DNA from: Pedobacter sp. MC2016-24
GTDB lineage: Bacteria; Bacteroidota; Bacteroidia; Sphingobacteriales; Sphingobacteriaceae
DNA: 64,000 nt
Direction: 5' to 3'
Assembly (NCBI RefSeq): GCF_015223055.1
Contig: NZ_JADFBX010000017.1
Span: forward strand, 1-64,000
Translations under genes and position numbers: made by a program
The notes under the pieces: generated by a model
Database searches by the model: none
What the model was told of the DNA's origin: nothing
What the model saw: the letters and a program-made list of their open reading frames with translations, nothing else
Shown here: one piece after another, positions 48,619 to 58,137 of the stretch
How the letters are laid out: each line of letters starts with the position of its first letter
Position numbering within the stretch: position 1 is the stretch's first letter

Positions 48619-49905
48619 ATGTCAGATATTGCAAAAATTGAGATTGATGGAAAAGTGTATGAATTCCCCGTTATCACAGGAACCGAAGGGGAGAAGGCTA
48701 TTGATATTTCTAAACTTAGAGATTTAACCGGCCACATAACTTTAGATTTTGGGTATAAGAATACAGGTTCTACAAAAAGTGCAATAACTTTTTTGGATGG
48801 TGAACTTGGTATATTGAAATACCGTGGTTATCCAATTGAGGTACTGGCTGAAAAATCAACCTTTTTAGAAGTAGCGTATCTGCTGATCTATGGTAATTTG
48901 CCAACTCAACAGGAGTTGAATGATTTCCAGACAGGAATTAGCCGCCATACACTGATTCATGAGGACATGAAGAAGTTCCTGGATGGTTATCCATCTAAAT
49001 CGCATCCAATGGCTCAGTTGTCATCATTGGTATGCTCCTTGTCTACTTTCTATCCAGAGTCACTGAATGCGAATTCATCGCCTGAAACGATGGATCTGAC
49101 GATGATTAAATTGCTGGCAAAATTCCCGACAATCGTTTCTTTCATTTATAAAAAATCTTTAGGGCATCCACTGATCTACCCTAAAAATAAATACGACTAC
49201 GTAAGCAATTTCTTAAATATGATCTTCGGTCAGCGTACTGAGGAAATTGAAATTGATCCGGTTGTGGTTAGTGCAATGAATACGCTGTTGATTCTTCATG
49301 CTGATCATGAGCAAAACTGCTCGGCTTCTACGGTGAGAATGGTAGGTTCTTCGGATTGTAACCTATATGCTTCTGTTTCTGCAGGTATTGATGCTTTATG
49401 GGGCCCGCTACATGGTGGTGCAAACCAGGCTGTAATTGAAATGCTGGAATTGATTAAAGAAGATGGTGGCGATACAGAAAAATGGATCAATAAGGCAAAA
49501 GATAAAAATGATCCTTTCCGTATGATGGGTTTTGGACACAGGGTTTACAAAAACTTTGATCCAAGAGCTAAGATCATCAAGAAAGCCTGCGATGATATCC
49601 TGGAAAAGTTAGGTATCAATGATCCTGTTCTGGAAATTGCTAAAAAACTGGAAGAAGCTGCATTAAGTGATCCATATTTTGTTGAACGTAAGCTGTATCC
49701 AAATGTTGACTTCTATTCTGGAATCATTTACAGAGCTTTAGGTTTCCCTACAGATATGTTTACTGTACTGTTTGCCTTGGGCCGTTTACCTGGATGGATT
49801 GCACAATGGAAAGAAATGCATGAAAACAAAGAACCAATCGGTCGCCCACGTCAGATTTACGTTGGTGAGACAAATCGTGACTTTGTTCCAATAGAGAAAA
49901 GATAA
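48619..49905 (+). CDS. gltA: Citrate synthase
   Basis: A 428-residue citrate synthase of the type II bacterial kind, with an N-terminal beta domain (IAKIEIDGKVYEFPVITGT) before the catalytic fold. Seen are the active-site His in WGPLHGGANQAVIEML (about 259-274), FGHRVYKNFDPRAKI (second His, about 305-319) and the Asp in LYPNVDFYSGIIYRALG (about 354-370). It makes citrate from oxaloacetate and acetyl-CoA in the TCA cycle. Single-gene unit with a strong terminator at 49945-49979. Confidence 0.97.
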   Translation: MSDIAKIEIDGKVYEFPVITGTEGEKAIDISKLRDLTGHITLDFGYKNTGSTKSAITFLDGELGILKYRGYPIEVLAEKSTFLEVAYLLIYGNLPTQQELNDFQTGISRHTLIHEDMKKFLDGYPSKSHPMAQLSSLVCSLSTFYPESLNANSSPETMDLTMIKLLAKFPTIVSFIYKKSLGHPLIYPKNKYDYVSNFLNMIFGQRTEEIEIDPVVVSAMNTLLILHADHEQNCSASTVRMVGSSDCNLYASVSAGIDALWGPLHGGANQAVIEMLELIKEDGGDTEKWINKAKDKNDPFRMMGFGHRVYKNFDPRAKIIKKACDDILEKLGINDPVLEIAKKLEEAALSDPYFVERKLYPNVDFYSGIIYRALGFPTDMFTVLFALGRLPGWIAQWKEMHENKEPIGRPRQIYVGETNRDFVPIEKR

Positions 49906-49944
49906 TCGAAGTTTCATCCCAATAGGCGGATCATTCATAGACAT

Positions 49945-49979
49945 AAAAAAACCGTTCAGATTATCTGAACGGTTTTTTT
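49945..49979. terminator. Bidirectional hairpin terminator
   Basis: A perfect 16-bp stem (49945-49960 and 49964-49979) with a three-base loop. The A-rich left end and T-rich right end suit both the citrate synthase gene and the convergent symporter gene. Confidence 0.92.
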
Positions 49980-50000
49980 ATGGGGTATAAGACCAGGGAA

Positions 50001-51386
50001 TTAATGGTTAATCGCGTTGATCGCCTCTTCCTCTGTTTTGGTATGTTTATGCTTGAACATCACCGCAAATACAACAGTGATCACCAATGCGTATATGGTA
50101 AAAGAAAGCCAGATGTGGTGCCAGTCTTTAACATCCAGCGCACGGCTCAAATGACCGTCTGCAAGTACACTGATTCCTTTATTATTTAAAAAACTAAGTA
50201 AATGCTGATTCTGCACATCTGTTTTTGCGTAAGTCGCCAGACTTTGGATATCGCTGTACGATTGGGTAAAGTATTTATCGATCATCCAGCCAGAAACCAA
50301 ACTGCCAAATACCGCCCCAAATCCATTCGTTACCATCATAAACATCCCTTGCGCTGAAGAGCGCGTTTTTGGAGTTGTAGCAGTTTCTACAAACAGAGAG
50401 CCAGAAATATTGAAAAAATCAAATGCCATACCGTACACGATGCAAGACATGACAATCATCCATAGGTTTCCGGCGGGATCGCCATAGGCAAAAAAGCCAA
50501 AACGCAATACCCAGGCAAACATGGCAATTACGATTACCTTTTTAATACCGAATTGTTTCAGGAAAAATGGAATGGCCAGGATAAACAGGGTTTCAGAAAC
50601 CTGGGAAATGGACATGATGATGGTTGAATACTTGATGACAAATGATTCTGCATAGGTTGGGAATAATTTAAATTCATCTAAAAATACATCGCCATATGCA
50701 TTGGTAAGCTGTAATGCTCCGCCCAGAAACATCGAAAATATAAAAAACAAAGCCATTTTGTAGTCGGCGAACAATTTAAAGGCTTCCAGTCCCAGTGCCT
50801 GTGCAAAAGTCTTTTTCTCGCCGATCAGTTTTTCAGGCTTACATTTTGGAAGTGTGAAAGCATAAAGTCCCAGGGCAAGTGCAGCGATACCAGCGATATA
50901 AAACTGGTAGGCGGTAGCCTTATTGCCGGTTAAGTTGGTTGTCCACATGGCGACGATAAAACCAATGGTTCCCCATACACGTATGGGTGGAAAACTCTTA
51001 ATGATGTCTAATTTATTAAGCTTGAGGGTTGTATATGAAATGGAATTGCTGAGTGAAATGGTCGGCATGTAAAAGCACATGGCCACCAGCATTACCCAGA
51101 AAAAGGAATGTGGGTTGTCTACCTGCGGTAAATAAAATAGTACCATGGCATACAGGATATGGAGGATACCATACAATACTTCAGCATTCACCCATTTGTC
51201 CGCGATGATTCCGCTCAGGGTTGGCATAACCAGTGAAGCAAAGCCCATTGTAGCAAATATGGCCCCGAATTGCGTTCCGTCCCATTGTTTTGTACCGAAC
51301 CAGTAATTTGCTATTGTAATAAGCCAGGCACCCCAAACAAAGAACTGCATAAAGCTCATCAGGGTTAAGCGAAACTTAACATTCAT
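50001..51386 (-). CDS. Nucleoside:proton symporter (NupG-type MFS)
   Basis: A 461-residue membrane protein with about 12 spans. Seen are the opening FRLTLMSFMQFFVWGAWLIT (about 5-24), FATMGFASLVMPTLSGIIAD (about 44-63), VWGTIGFIVAMW (about 147-158) and the C-terminal domain after a long soluble insert (about 370-425). The match to the Nuc_H_symport family (NupG, XapB) is clear. It imports nucleosides with protons, supplying salvage pathways. Convergent with gltA across a terminator. No nucleoside-utilising gene is directly beside it. Confidence 0.92.
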   Translation of the reverse strand: MNVKFRLTLMSFMQFFVWGAWLITIANYWFGTKQWDGTQFGAIFATMGFASLVMPTLSGIIADKWVNAEVLYGILHILYAMVLFYLPQVDNPHSFFWVMLVAMCFYMPTISLSNSISYTTLKLNKLDIIKSFPPIRVWGTIGFIVAMWTTNLTGNKATAYQFYIAGIAALALGLYAFTLPKCKPEKLIGEKKTFAQALGLEAFKLFADYKMALFFIFSMFLGGALQLTNAYGDVFLDEFKLFPTYAESFVIKYSTIIMSISQVSETLFILAIPFFLKQFGIKKVIVIAMFAWVLRFGFFAYGDPAGNLWMIVMSCIVYGMAFDFFNISGSLFVETATTPKTRSSAQGMFMMVTNGFGAVFGSLVSGWMIDKYFTQSYSDIQSLATYAKTDVQNQHLLSFLNNKGISVLADGHLSRALDVKDWHHIWLSFTIYALVITVVFAVMFKHKHTKTEEEAINAINH

Positions 51387-51499
51387 AATAAGTTTAGTTT
51401 GATTTTGAATTAATGATTGAATATAAAACTATTTTGTCTGTAACAACCATTAACAAGTATAAAATATCGAATTTTTATAAAACAATAGTGGATGTGCTG

Positions 51500-52105
51500 T
51501 TATGATGAATTTCTTTTATTCAGTTCGTCGCGTATTCTGGCAGCTTTTTCATAAGCTTCTTCGGCAATTGCTTCCTGCAGCTTTTGATTAAGTTCTTCTG
51601 TACTCATCGACTTGTAACCTGAAGAGATGGAAAGGTCTTCCGTTCCTTGCTCTTTCGGCATACCGTCAATATTTTCCAGGAACAGAAAGTCATTACCTTC
51701 AATCACAATGCCTGCAGAGGACAAGATGAATTCGTAAGTGTAAATGCTTGCGTTGAAACGGACCGCAAGTGCGATTGCATCAGATGTTCTGGCATCAATC
51801 TCCTGTACGGTCTCCCCGTCGGTGCAGATTAATTTAGCAAAGAAAACACCTTCTACTAAATTGTAGATCAGGATTTCCTGGATCTGAATGTTATACGTTT
51901 GGGCAAACGTTTTAAATAAATCGTGCGTCAATGGCCTGCTTGGGGTCATCTTCTCGATTTCGATGGCAATTGCCTGGGCTTCAAACGCACCAATGATGAT
52001 TGGCAAACGTCTCCTACCATTTACTTCTCCAAGTACCAGTGCGTAAGCGCCAGATTGGGTTTGGCTATATGATAAACCAACGATGTCTAGTTTTACTTTT
52101 TTCAT
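51500..52105 (-). CDS. Bifunctional nuclease (DUF151) with C-terminal UVR domain
   Basis: A 201-residue protein. Residues about 1-140 are the BFN/DUF151 fold (VKLDIVGLSYSQTQSGAYAL, LPIIIGAFEAQAIAIEIE, SRPLTHDLF, IDARTSDAIALAVRF), found in plants and bacteria and reported to have RNase and DNase activity. The last 40 residues are a UVR motif (STEELNQKLQEAIAEEAYEKAARIRDELN, given as start and end), as in UvrB and UvrC. Such fusions are common in Bacteroidota. Its job is not established; a role in DNA or RNA quality control is inferred. Confidence 0.9.
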   Translation of the reverse strand: MKKVKLDIVGLSYSQTQSGAYALVLGEVNGRRRLPIIIGAFEAQAIAIEIEKMTPSRPLTHDLFKTFAQTYNIQIQEILIYNLVEGVFFAKLICTDGETVQEIDARTSDAIALAVRFNASIYTYEFILSSAGIVIEGNDFLFLENIDGMPKEQGTEDLSISSGYKSMSTEELNQKLQEAIAEEAYEKAARIRDELNKRNSS

Positions 52106-52115
52106 ATGAAGTAAT

Positions 52116-52148
52116 AGTAGCCGGTATGCTTTTAAAATACCGGCTGCT
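52116..52148 (-). terminator. Hairpin after electron-transfer genes
   Basis: A 12-bp stem with one wobble pair (AGTAGCCGGTAT at 52116-52127 with 52137-52148) and a nine-base loop lies just after the etfA stop on the minus strand. The T run is weak, so it may be a partial terminator that lets some readthrough into the nuclease gene. Confidence 0.5.
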
Positions 52149-52154
52149 ATTTAA

Positions 52155-53126
52155 TTAACCTTTATGTGCTTTTAATGCTTCAATTAATTTTGGAACAACT
52201 TCAAATGCATCCCCAACAATGCCGTAATCAGCTACTTTGAAGAAAGGAGCTTCCGGGTCTTTGTTAATCACCACGATTACTTTCGAAGAACTGACACCTG
52301 CCAAATGCTGGATCGCACCAGAAATACCGATAGCGATGTACAGATTCGGACTGATTGCAATACCAGTCTGCCCAACGTGCTCAGAATGTGGTCTCCAATC
52401 GGCATCAGATACGGGTTTAGAACAAGCTGTAGCTGCACCTAAAAGGCCAGCAAGCTCTTCAATCATTCCCCAGTTTTCAGGCCCTTTCAAGCCTCTTCCT
52501 GCAGAAACCACCAATTCGGCGTCAGGTAAAGATATTTTATTGGTTGCCCTTACAATTTCCTTAACAATAGCAGTTAGATCTGTGGGTTTAATTTCCGGAC
52601 TAAAAGTCTCAACTGAAGCTTCAGCAGGATTTTCTTTTACTCCAAAAGCATTTGGATTTAAAGCAATCACCTTGATCGCCGAGGTCAATTCCGTAATGGC
52701 AAATGCTTTACCTGAAAAAGCCGTTTTCTTAACCAGGAATTTTCCGCCCTCAAGCTGTGGCATTTCTACTGCACCATCTACTAGCCCAGCCTTAAGTTTT
52801 ACTGCAATTCGTGGCGCTAAACCTTTTCCTGAGAAGGAGTTAGATAATACAATCACATCAGCACTTTCTTTTTCTGCTGCCGCTGCAATAACTGCAGCAT
52901 AAGCCTGGTTTACAAAGTTTTTCAATTGTTCGTTAGCAACATTTAAAACTTTAGAAGCGCCGTACTGACCAAGCTCTTTTAAGGATTGCTCATCAACATT
53001 GCCAATGGAGATGGCAGTTAGGTTACTATTTTGTTTATCTGCAATGGCTTTTGCATAAGAAACCGCTTCAAAAACAGATTTCTTAAACTTGCCATCTACC
53101 TGCTCTACATATACTAAAACTGACAT
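52155..53126 (-). CDS. etfA: Electron transfer flavoprotein, alpha subunit
   Basis: A 323-residue FAD-binding subunit. Seen are the N-terminal ETF domain (VLVYVEQVDGKFKKSVFEAV), then the FAD-binding C-terminal domain: VVSAGRGLKGPENWGMIEEL (about 202-221), ACSKPVSDADWRPHSEHVGQ (about 231-250) and YIAIGISGAIQHLAGVSSSK (about 259-278). With EtfB it shuttles electrons from acyl-CoA dehydrogenases to the respiratory chain. It follows etfB by 38 bases, so the two form an operon. Length is normal. Confidence 0.95.
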   Translation of the reverse strand: MSVLVYVEQVDGKFKKSVFEAVSYAKAIADKQNSNLTAISIGNVDEQSLKELGQYGASKVLNVANEQLKNFVNQAYAAVIAAAAEKESADVIVLSNSFSGKGLAPRIAVKLKAGLVDGAVEMPQLEGGKFLVKKTAFSGKAFAITELTSAIKVIALNPNAFGVKENPAEASVETFSPEIKPTDLTAIVKEIVRATNKISLPDAELVVSAGRGLKGPENWGMIEELAGLLGAATACSKPVSDADWRPHSEHVGQTGIAISPNLYIAIGISGAIQHLAGVSSSKVIVVINKDPEAPFFKVADYGIVGDAFEVVPKLIEALKAHKG

Positions 53127-53164
53127 AAGATCTTTATTAAATGAATTTTAATTGTGAAATAGGA

Positions 53165-53902
53165 TTAGATCACTTTCGCTTCCTGGTGCAACAGATCGAT
53201 TAATTTGGCAGCATCTTCTGCCGGGATCAATTTAACCGCGCCTCTGGGTGCAGGTGTTTCAAACTGCTGAACACTGCTTAACTGTGCTATTTCTTTGGCT
53301 TCAACAACCTGCAGTGGCTTGGTACGTGCAGACATAATTCCACGCATGTTCGGGATTTTAGGCTCTGCAGTTCCTTCAGCACAACTGGCTATAAATTTGC
53401 CGGTTACGGTGATTATTTCTTTTCCTCCTTCAATTTCACGATCGATCGTTGCTGTCGTACCATCAAAATCTAATTTCTTAATGATAGAGATAGAAGGGAT
53501 ATCTAAAAATTCGCCCACCATCGCAGCAACCTGTGACCCATTGTAGTCAATAGATTCACGGCCACACAGGATGATGTCAAAATCTGCAGTTTTTGCATAT
53601 TCTGCAATCTGATATGCTGTAAAATAAGCATCTCTGGGTAAAGCATTGATTCTGACCGCATCATCAGCACCTATAGCAAGCGCTTTTCTGATGGTTGGTT
53701 CTGTGCTGCTCTCTCCAACATTAACTACGGTAACTGTTCCTTTACCGCCTTCACAAAGTTCAATGGCTCTGGATAAGGCTATTTCATCATAAGGATTAAC
53801 AATAAACTGAACTCCTGATGTATTGAATTGGGTATTATCATTCGTAAAGGTTATTTTTGTTGTTGTGTCGGGCACATTACTGATACAAACTAATATTTTC
53901 AT
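53165..53902 (-). CDS. etfB: Electron transfer flavoprotein, beta subunit
   Basis: A 245-residue subunit that binds AMP. Seen are MKILVCISNVPDTTTKI, VQFIVNPYDEIALSRAIEL (about 31-49), ALAIGADDAVRI (about 73-84), LCGRESIDYNGSQVAAMVGE (about 109-128) and the C-terminal AEDAAKLIDLLHQ. It precedes etfA by 38 bases and forms a heterodimer with it. No electron donor dehydrogenase lies beside the pair. Confidence 0.94.
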   Translation of the reverse strand: MKILVCISNVPDTTTKITFTNDNTQFNTSGVQFIVNPYDEIALSRAIELCEGGKGTVTVVNVGESSTEPTIRKALAIGADDAVRINALPRDAYFTAYQIAEYAKTADFDIILCGRESIDYNGSQVAAMVGEFLDIPSISIIKKLDFDGTTATIDREIEGGKEIITVTGKFIASCAEGTAEPKIPNMRGIMSARTKPLQVVEAKEIAQLSSVQQFETPAPRGAVKLIPAEDAAKLIDLLHQEAKVI

Positions 53903-53989
53903 ATTTATAAATTTGTTTTTAAAGGTGATGAAGCTGTTTAGCTACAAATAGTCTTTTTGCAAATCTAATTAAAAAAGCAGGGATTTAAA

Positions 53990-54325
53990 ATGCAAAGTAC
54001 GCGATTAGCGAAGTTATTAGAGTTTTTAGAGAGCGATCCGAATGATCCGTTCGTATTGTATGCATTGGCAACAGAATACAACAATGCAAATGACCCAAAA
54101 ATGGCATTTGGTTATTATTTGAAGCTTGTTGATGAACATCCGGATTATGTGGGTACCTATTACCATCTGGGTAAATTGTACGAAAAGACGGATCAGAAAG
54201 AAGCCGCATTGGAAATTTACCAGAAAGGTATGACTGTGGCAAGAAACAAACGGGATATGCACGCGTTTTCTGAGCTGCAGGGCGCTTATAATACTGCAGC
54301 AGGATTAGATTATGAGGACGATTAA
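53990..54325 (+). CDS. Tetratricopeptide repeat protein (111 residues)
   Basis: A 111-residue protein made of about three TPR-like helix pairs: DPFVLYALATEYNNANDPKM, FGYYLKLVDEHPDYVGTYYH, LGKLYEKTDQKEAALEIYQ and a closing helix. No signal peptide, so cytoplasmic. TPR proteins of this size are scaffolds for protein contacts. It starts 88 bases from the divergent etfB gene. Partner unknown; the next gene is a chromate transporter, 11 bases away. Confidence 0.8.
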   Translation: MQSTRLAKLLEFLESDPNDPFVLYALATEYNNANDPKMAFGYYLKLVDEHPDYVGTYYHLGKLYEKTDQKEAALEIYQKGMTVARNKRDMHAFSELQGAYNTAAGLDYEDD

Positions 54326-54336
54326 CTGAAGGTCGC

Positions 54337-55536
54337 GTGAGCAAAAGGAATTTGTTATTTATCAGGGATGTGTTCCTGTTTACATTCACTGCTTTTGGTG
54401 GCGCTCAGGCACATTTGGCACTGCTGCTTAAATATTTTGTCAAGCAGAATAAATTTGTCACTGAAGAAGAATTACTGGAGCTCAATGCGCTTGCACAGGT
54501 GCTCCCAGGGCCTGCTTCTACCCAAACCCTTGTTGGTATCGGTTATAAGGTAGGGGGCTTAAAGCTGGCCATCGTCACTTTTCTAATTTGGATTTTACCT
54601 TCAGCAGCATTGATGACCTTCGCAGCGGTCACCTTTGCCAAAGTTGATCAGAAGGAAAAATTTGTAGAGATCCTTAAATATGTTCAGCCAATCGCTTTGG
54701 GGATCGTGGCGTTTGGCGCCTTCAATTTGGCCAGGCGTGTATTGGTTACGCAATTGACCGTTTTTTTGGCCGTTGCTGCTGTAATTGTAACCCTGGTGCT
54801 TCGAAATGCTTACGTGTTTCCGATGGCCATTTTGCTGGGCGGGATAATTTCTTCAGCTATTGGTACACCTAAAGAAGAAAGTGACATCCGGGTTAAGTTG
54901 TTCTCGAACATCAATCCCAAAAAGCTGATTTATTTTTTTGGCGTTTTGCTTTTCCTGGCTTTACTCGGCGCAATTATCAATAGAACATCGCCATTTAGTT
55001 TGCCCATCAGGTTGTTTGAAAATTTCTACAGGAACGGGATTGTCATTTTTGGTGGGGGGCAGGTATTGGTTCCGCTCATGTTTACCGAGTTTGTTGAAAT
55101 GAAACATTACCTGAGCTCCTCGGGCTTTCTTTCTGGTTTCGCATTACAACAGGCCTTACCCGGACCAACGTTTTCGTTTACCAGTTATCTTGGGGCACTA
55201 AGTATGCGTAATTTTGGGTATGGACTTACCGGTCAGATCCTTGGTGGTGTAGTTGGTGTAATCGGCATCAATTTGCCTGGCTTAATCCTGGTCTTGTTCA
55301 TCGTTCCTTTTTGGGAAGACCTCAAGAAAATCACCCGCATTAAATATTCTTTAACAGGTATAAATGCTGTTAGTGTTGGCTTTATCATTGCTGCATTTAT
55401 ACTCCTGGTGATTCCCGTTGGTTTAAATATACTTTCCATGTGCATCATGGTCGTTACTTTTCTGGTCTTAAATTATACCAGAATCAGTACGCCCCTGATT
55501 GTACTTGCAGGCATCCTCATCGGTTATTTTTTATAG
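54337..55536 (+). CDS. chrA: Chromate transporter (two CHR domains)
   Basis: A 399-residue membrane protein. The start is a GTG at 54337 (MSKRNLLFIRDVFLF); no ATG is nearer. Two homologous halves are seen: TFTAFGGAQAHLALL (about 13-27) with QVLPGPASTQTLVGIG (about 54-69) in the first, and IFGGGQVLVPLMFTEFV (about 236-252) with QQALPGPTFSFTSYLG (about 270-285) in the second. This is the long-chain CHR family that exports chromate, often regulated with sulphate transport. Resistance to chromate is inferred from the family. Its stop is one base from the convergent dnaB stop. Confidence 0.9.
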   Translation: MSKRNLLFIRDVFLFTFTAFGGAQAHLALLLKYFVKQNKFVTEEELLELNALAQVLPGPASTQTLVGIGYKVGGLKLAIVTFLIWILPSAALMTFAAVTFAKVDQKEKFVEILKYVQPIALGIVAFGAFNLARRVLVTQLTVFLAVAAVIVTLVLRNAYVFPMAILLGGIISSAIGTPKEESDIRVKLFSNINPKKLIYFFGVLLFLALLGAIINRTSPFSLPIRLFENFYRNGIVIFGGGQVLVPLMFTEFVEMKHYLSSSGFLSGFALQQALPGPTFSFTSYLGALSMRNFGYGLTGQILGGVVGVIGINLPGLILVLFIVPFWEDLKKITRIKYSLTGINAVSVGFIIAAFILLVIPVGLNILSMCIMVVTFLVLNYTRISTPLIVLAGILIGYFL

Positions 55537-55537
55537 C

Positions 55538-57109
55538 TTAAAAAGGAGCATCGTCATCGTGCATGTCGTCCATGCGCGATGGCTTAATGATCACATTTCC
55601 TGCAGGTCTGTCAAAATCCTGTGAAGGCTGCATACCGGCACTCGGACTATCCATCGAGAATGAGGTCGGTGCAGAGAAGCTTTCTTCAAGATCCGCAAAT
55701 TTCACGTATTTACCGATAAAGCGAAGTGGTACGATACCGGTTTCACCATTCCTGTGTTTCGCAATGATAACCTCACCAACTCCCGCTTGTGAGCGCCCTT
55801 GCTCATCTTCTGTGATCCCATAGTATTCTGGTCGGTATAAAAAGAGTACCATATCCGCATCCTGCTCAATAGATCCCGATTCCCTCAAATCCGAGAGCAT
55901 TGGTCTTTTTCCGTTTACACCCGGTCTGCTCTCTACCGCACGACTCAGCTGCGATAGCGCCAGAACAGGTACATTCAGTTCTTTAGCTACCGATTTTAGT
56001 GCCCTTGAAATACTACCGATTTCCTGTTCACGGTTACCGCCACCACTTTGTCCCTCACCTTTACCATGCATCAACTGCAAATAATCGATGATGATCAATT
56101 GAATGTCGTATTGTGACTTTAACCTCCTGCATTTTGCACGGAATTCAAATATATTCAAAGCAGGAGTGTCGTCAATCAACAAAGGGGCTTCGGTCAGGGT
56201 TCCGATTTTAGAATGTAACTGTTGCCATTCCCACTCGGCCAGGTTTCCTTTACGGATTTTCTCCTGTTCGATTTCGGTTTCACCAGAGATGAGACGATTT
56301 ACCAATTGAACAGAGGACATCTCCAGGGAGAAAACCACCACTGGTCGTTTAAATTGTACAGATGCATTACGCGCGCAGGTTAACACAAAGGCTGTTTTAC
56401 CCATCGCCGGACGTGCCGCAATAATCACCAGATCTGAAGGTTGCCATCCACCGGTAATCCGGTCCAGATCCGTAAATCCAGAAGGTACACCAGTTAAACC
56501 ATCACTTTTACTACGCAGTTCTTCCAGGGTTGCAAGAGATTGCTTCACAATCTCATCCATTTTCTGGGTATCTCTTCTCAAGTTGTTTTGCGCAATGTCA
56601 AACAAGCCTTTTTCTGCTTGATCCAGCAAATCGAAGATATCTGTGGTATCTTCATAAGCGTTTTGTATGATCTCCGAAGAGATGCGGATCAACTCACGCT
56701 GGATGTATTTTTGAGAGATAATCCTGGCATGAAATTCAATGTTAGCGGCAGAAGCCACACGGTTAGTCAGGTTGGTAATGTAATAAGCACCACCAACCAT
56801 TTCCAACAGACCTAATGTACGCAGTTCTGAGGTTACAGTTAAAATGTCGACAGGTTTAGATTTTTCAAATAAGCCCTGTATGGCCTCAAAAATCTTTTTA
56901 TGGGCCTCATGATAAAAAACATCAGGCTTTAAAATATCGATTACAGTAGACAGTGCGTCTTTTTCAAGCATCAATGCGCCTAAAACAGCTTCTTCAAGAT
57001 CCACAGCCTGTGGAGGTATTTTTCCCAGGGCAGTCATTGAATTACTGAGTCTGTTTTTCCTTGCCGTGAAATTTGATTTATCTTGTCCTTGCGTCTGATC
57101 GTTATTCAT
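55538..57109 (-). CDS. dnaB: Replicative DNA helicase
   Basis: A 523-residue helicase. The ATG at 57109 (MNNDQTQGQD) is taken over an in-frame upstream codon at 57127. N-terminal primase-binding domain (about 30-180, PPQAVDLEEAVLGALMLEKD), linker, and RecA-like core with Walker A in IIAARPAMGKTAFVLTCARN (about 229-248), Walker B-like IQLIIIDYLQLMHGKG (about 333-348) and LSQLSRAVESRPG. A serine/glycine-rich tail follows. No intein is present; the size is normal. The last 35 residues are an unstructured tail. It unwinds DNA at the replication fork. Confidence 0.97.
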   Translation of the reverse strand: MNNDQTQGQDKSNFTARKNRLSNSMTALGKIPPQAVDLEEAVLGALMLEKDALSTVIDILKPDVFYHEAHKKIFEAIQGLFEKSKPVDILTVTSELRTLGLLEMVGGAYYITNLTNRVASAANIEFHARIISQKYIQRELIRISSEIIQNAYEDTTDIFDLLDQAEKGLFDIAQNNLRRDTQKMDEIVKQSLATLEELRSKSDGLTGVPSGFTDLDRITGGWQPSDLVIIAARPAMGKTAFVLTCARNASVQFKRPVVVFSLEMSSVQLVNRLISGETEIEQEKIRKGNLAEWEWQQLHSKIGTLTEAPLLIDDTPALNIFEFRAKCRRLKSQYDIQLIIIDYLQLMHGKGEGQSGGGNREQEIGSISRALKSVAKELNVPVLALSQLSRAVESRPGVNGKRPMLSDLRESGSIEQDADMVLFLYRPEYYGITEDEQGRSQAGVGEVIIAKHRNGETGIVPLRFIGKYVKFADLEESFSAPTSFSMDSPSAGMQPSQDFDRPAGNVIIKPSRMDDMHDDDAPF

Positions 57110-57350
57110 AAGTACAAAAATATACAAAAAATAAGTGCTTAGTGTAATTCTTTATACACATTTACCAATTCAAAATGTGACCGTAGCACGGCCATTTTGG
57201 CAACACATCGCGTATTGCTAACAAGAGGATGTTGAAAACCAGGGCGCTAAACCCGGTACAATGCCCGATGCAGACTTTGAATTTGCTGCTAAAAAGGATG
57301 CGGTTAATCGCTTTATTTGCGCTATTTTTGCGTTTTATATATTTATTGAA

Positions 57351-58115
57351 ATGGAAAACCACAGAAGGTCTGCCAGACCTAAAGAAAATAATGAGTTTAT
57401 ATTTGGTATACGTGCTGTTATCGAGGCGATTAAAGCTGGTAAGGATATTGAAAGTATTTACATTCAACGTGGCTTAACCGGTGAGATTATACTGGAATTG
57501 AAAGCTTTACTGAAAGATGTGGATGCCCCGGTTCATCATGTTCCGGTAGAGAAATTGAACCGGATGACCCAAAAAAATCATCAGGGTGTAATTGCAGTTA
57601 TTTCTGCCATCACTTTCCAAAAAATAGAAGACATCATTCCTTTGGTTTATGAAAAAGGAGAGACGCCATTGGTGTTGATCCTGGACGGGATTACCGACGT
57701 TAGAAATATGGGGGCTATTGCAAGGACAGCTGCTTGTGCCGGCGTTCATGCGATTATTGTGCCGACAAAGAATTCCGCTCAGATCAATGCGGATGCCATT
57801 AAAACCTCAGCAGGTGCTTTATTTAGTATACCGGTTTGCAGGCACCATAATTTGCACAAAGTTGCTTTGTATTTACAGGAGTGCGGTTTGCAAATTGTAG
57901 CTTGTACAGAGAAAACTGAGGACTTGATTTATGCGCCGGATTATACAGCGCCGACAGCAATTGTCATGGGGGCGGAAGATGAAGGAATTTCTAATGACAT
58001 TATGAGAATGGCCAATCACCTGGCAAAAATACCAATGATTGGAGAAATCAGTTCCCTGAACGTGTCCGTTTCAGCTGGTATCATTCTTTACGAAGCAATC
58101 AGACAGCGACAATAG
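57351..58115 (+). CDS. rlmB: 23S rRNA 2'-O-methyltransferase (RlmB/TrmH family)
   Basis: A 254-residue SpoU/TrmH-family methyltransferase. The ATG at 57351 (MENHRRSARPKENN) is chosen over an open frame that reaches back to 57261 without typical protein character. Seen are EFIFGIRAVIEAIKAGKDIE (about 15-34, the RNA-binding domain) and the knot domain motifs LDGITDVRNMGAIARTAAC (about 111-129), IVMGAEDEGIS (about 204-214) and SLNVSVSAGIILYEAIRQ (about 237-254). It methylates the 2'-OH of a guanosine in 23S rRNA (G2251 in E. coli). A 22-base gap precedes the convergent Hsp70-like gene. Confidence 0.93.
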   Translation: MENHRRSARPKENNEFIFGIRAVIEAIKAGKDIESIYIQRGLTGEIILELKALLKDVDAPVHHVPVEKLNRMTQKNHQGVIAVISAITFQKIEDIIPLVYEKGETPLVLILDGITDVRNMGAIARTAACAGVHAIIVPTKNSAQINADAIKTSAGALFSIPVCRHHNLHKVALYLQECGLQIVACTEKTEDLIYAPDYTAPTAIVMGAEDEGISNDIMRMANHLAKIPMIGEISSLNVSVSAGIILYEAIRQRQ

Positions 58116-58137
58116 TCGCCGCTGATTGTTGCTTATT

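Noticed and set aside
52237-52902. Plus-strand open frame of 221 codons opposite etfA
   Set aside because: Long but antisense to a clear etfA gene; composition (Ser, Ala, Thr) follows from etfA codons and no motif is seen.
57261-57350. N-terminal extension of RlmB by 30 codons
   Set aside because: The extension is Phe/Ile-rich, not part of the family's start, and ATG at 57351 gives the normal opening.
57162-57467. Minus-strand open frame of 101 codons overlapping the start of rlmB
   Set aside because: Overlaps rlmB on the other strand and has no recognisable protein features.
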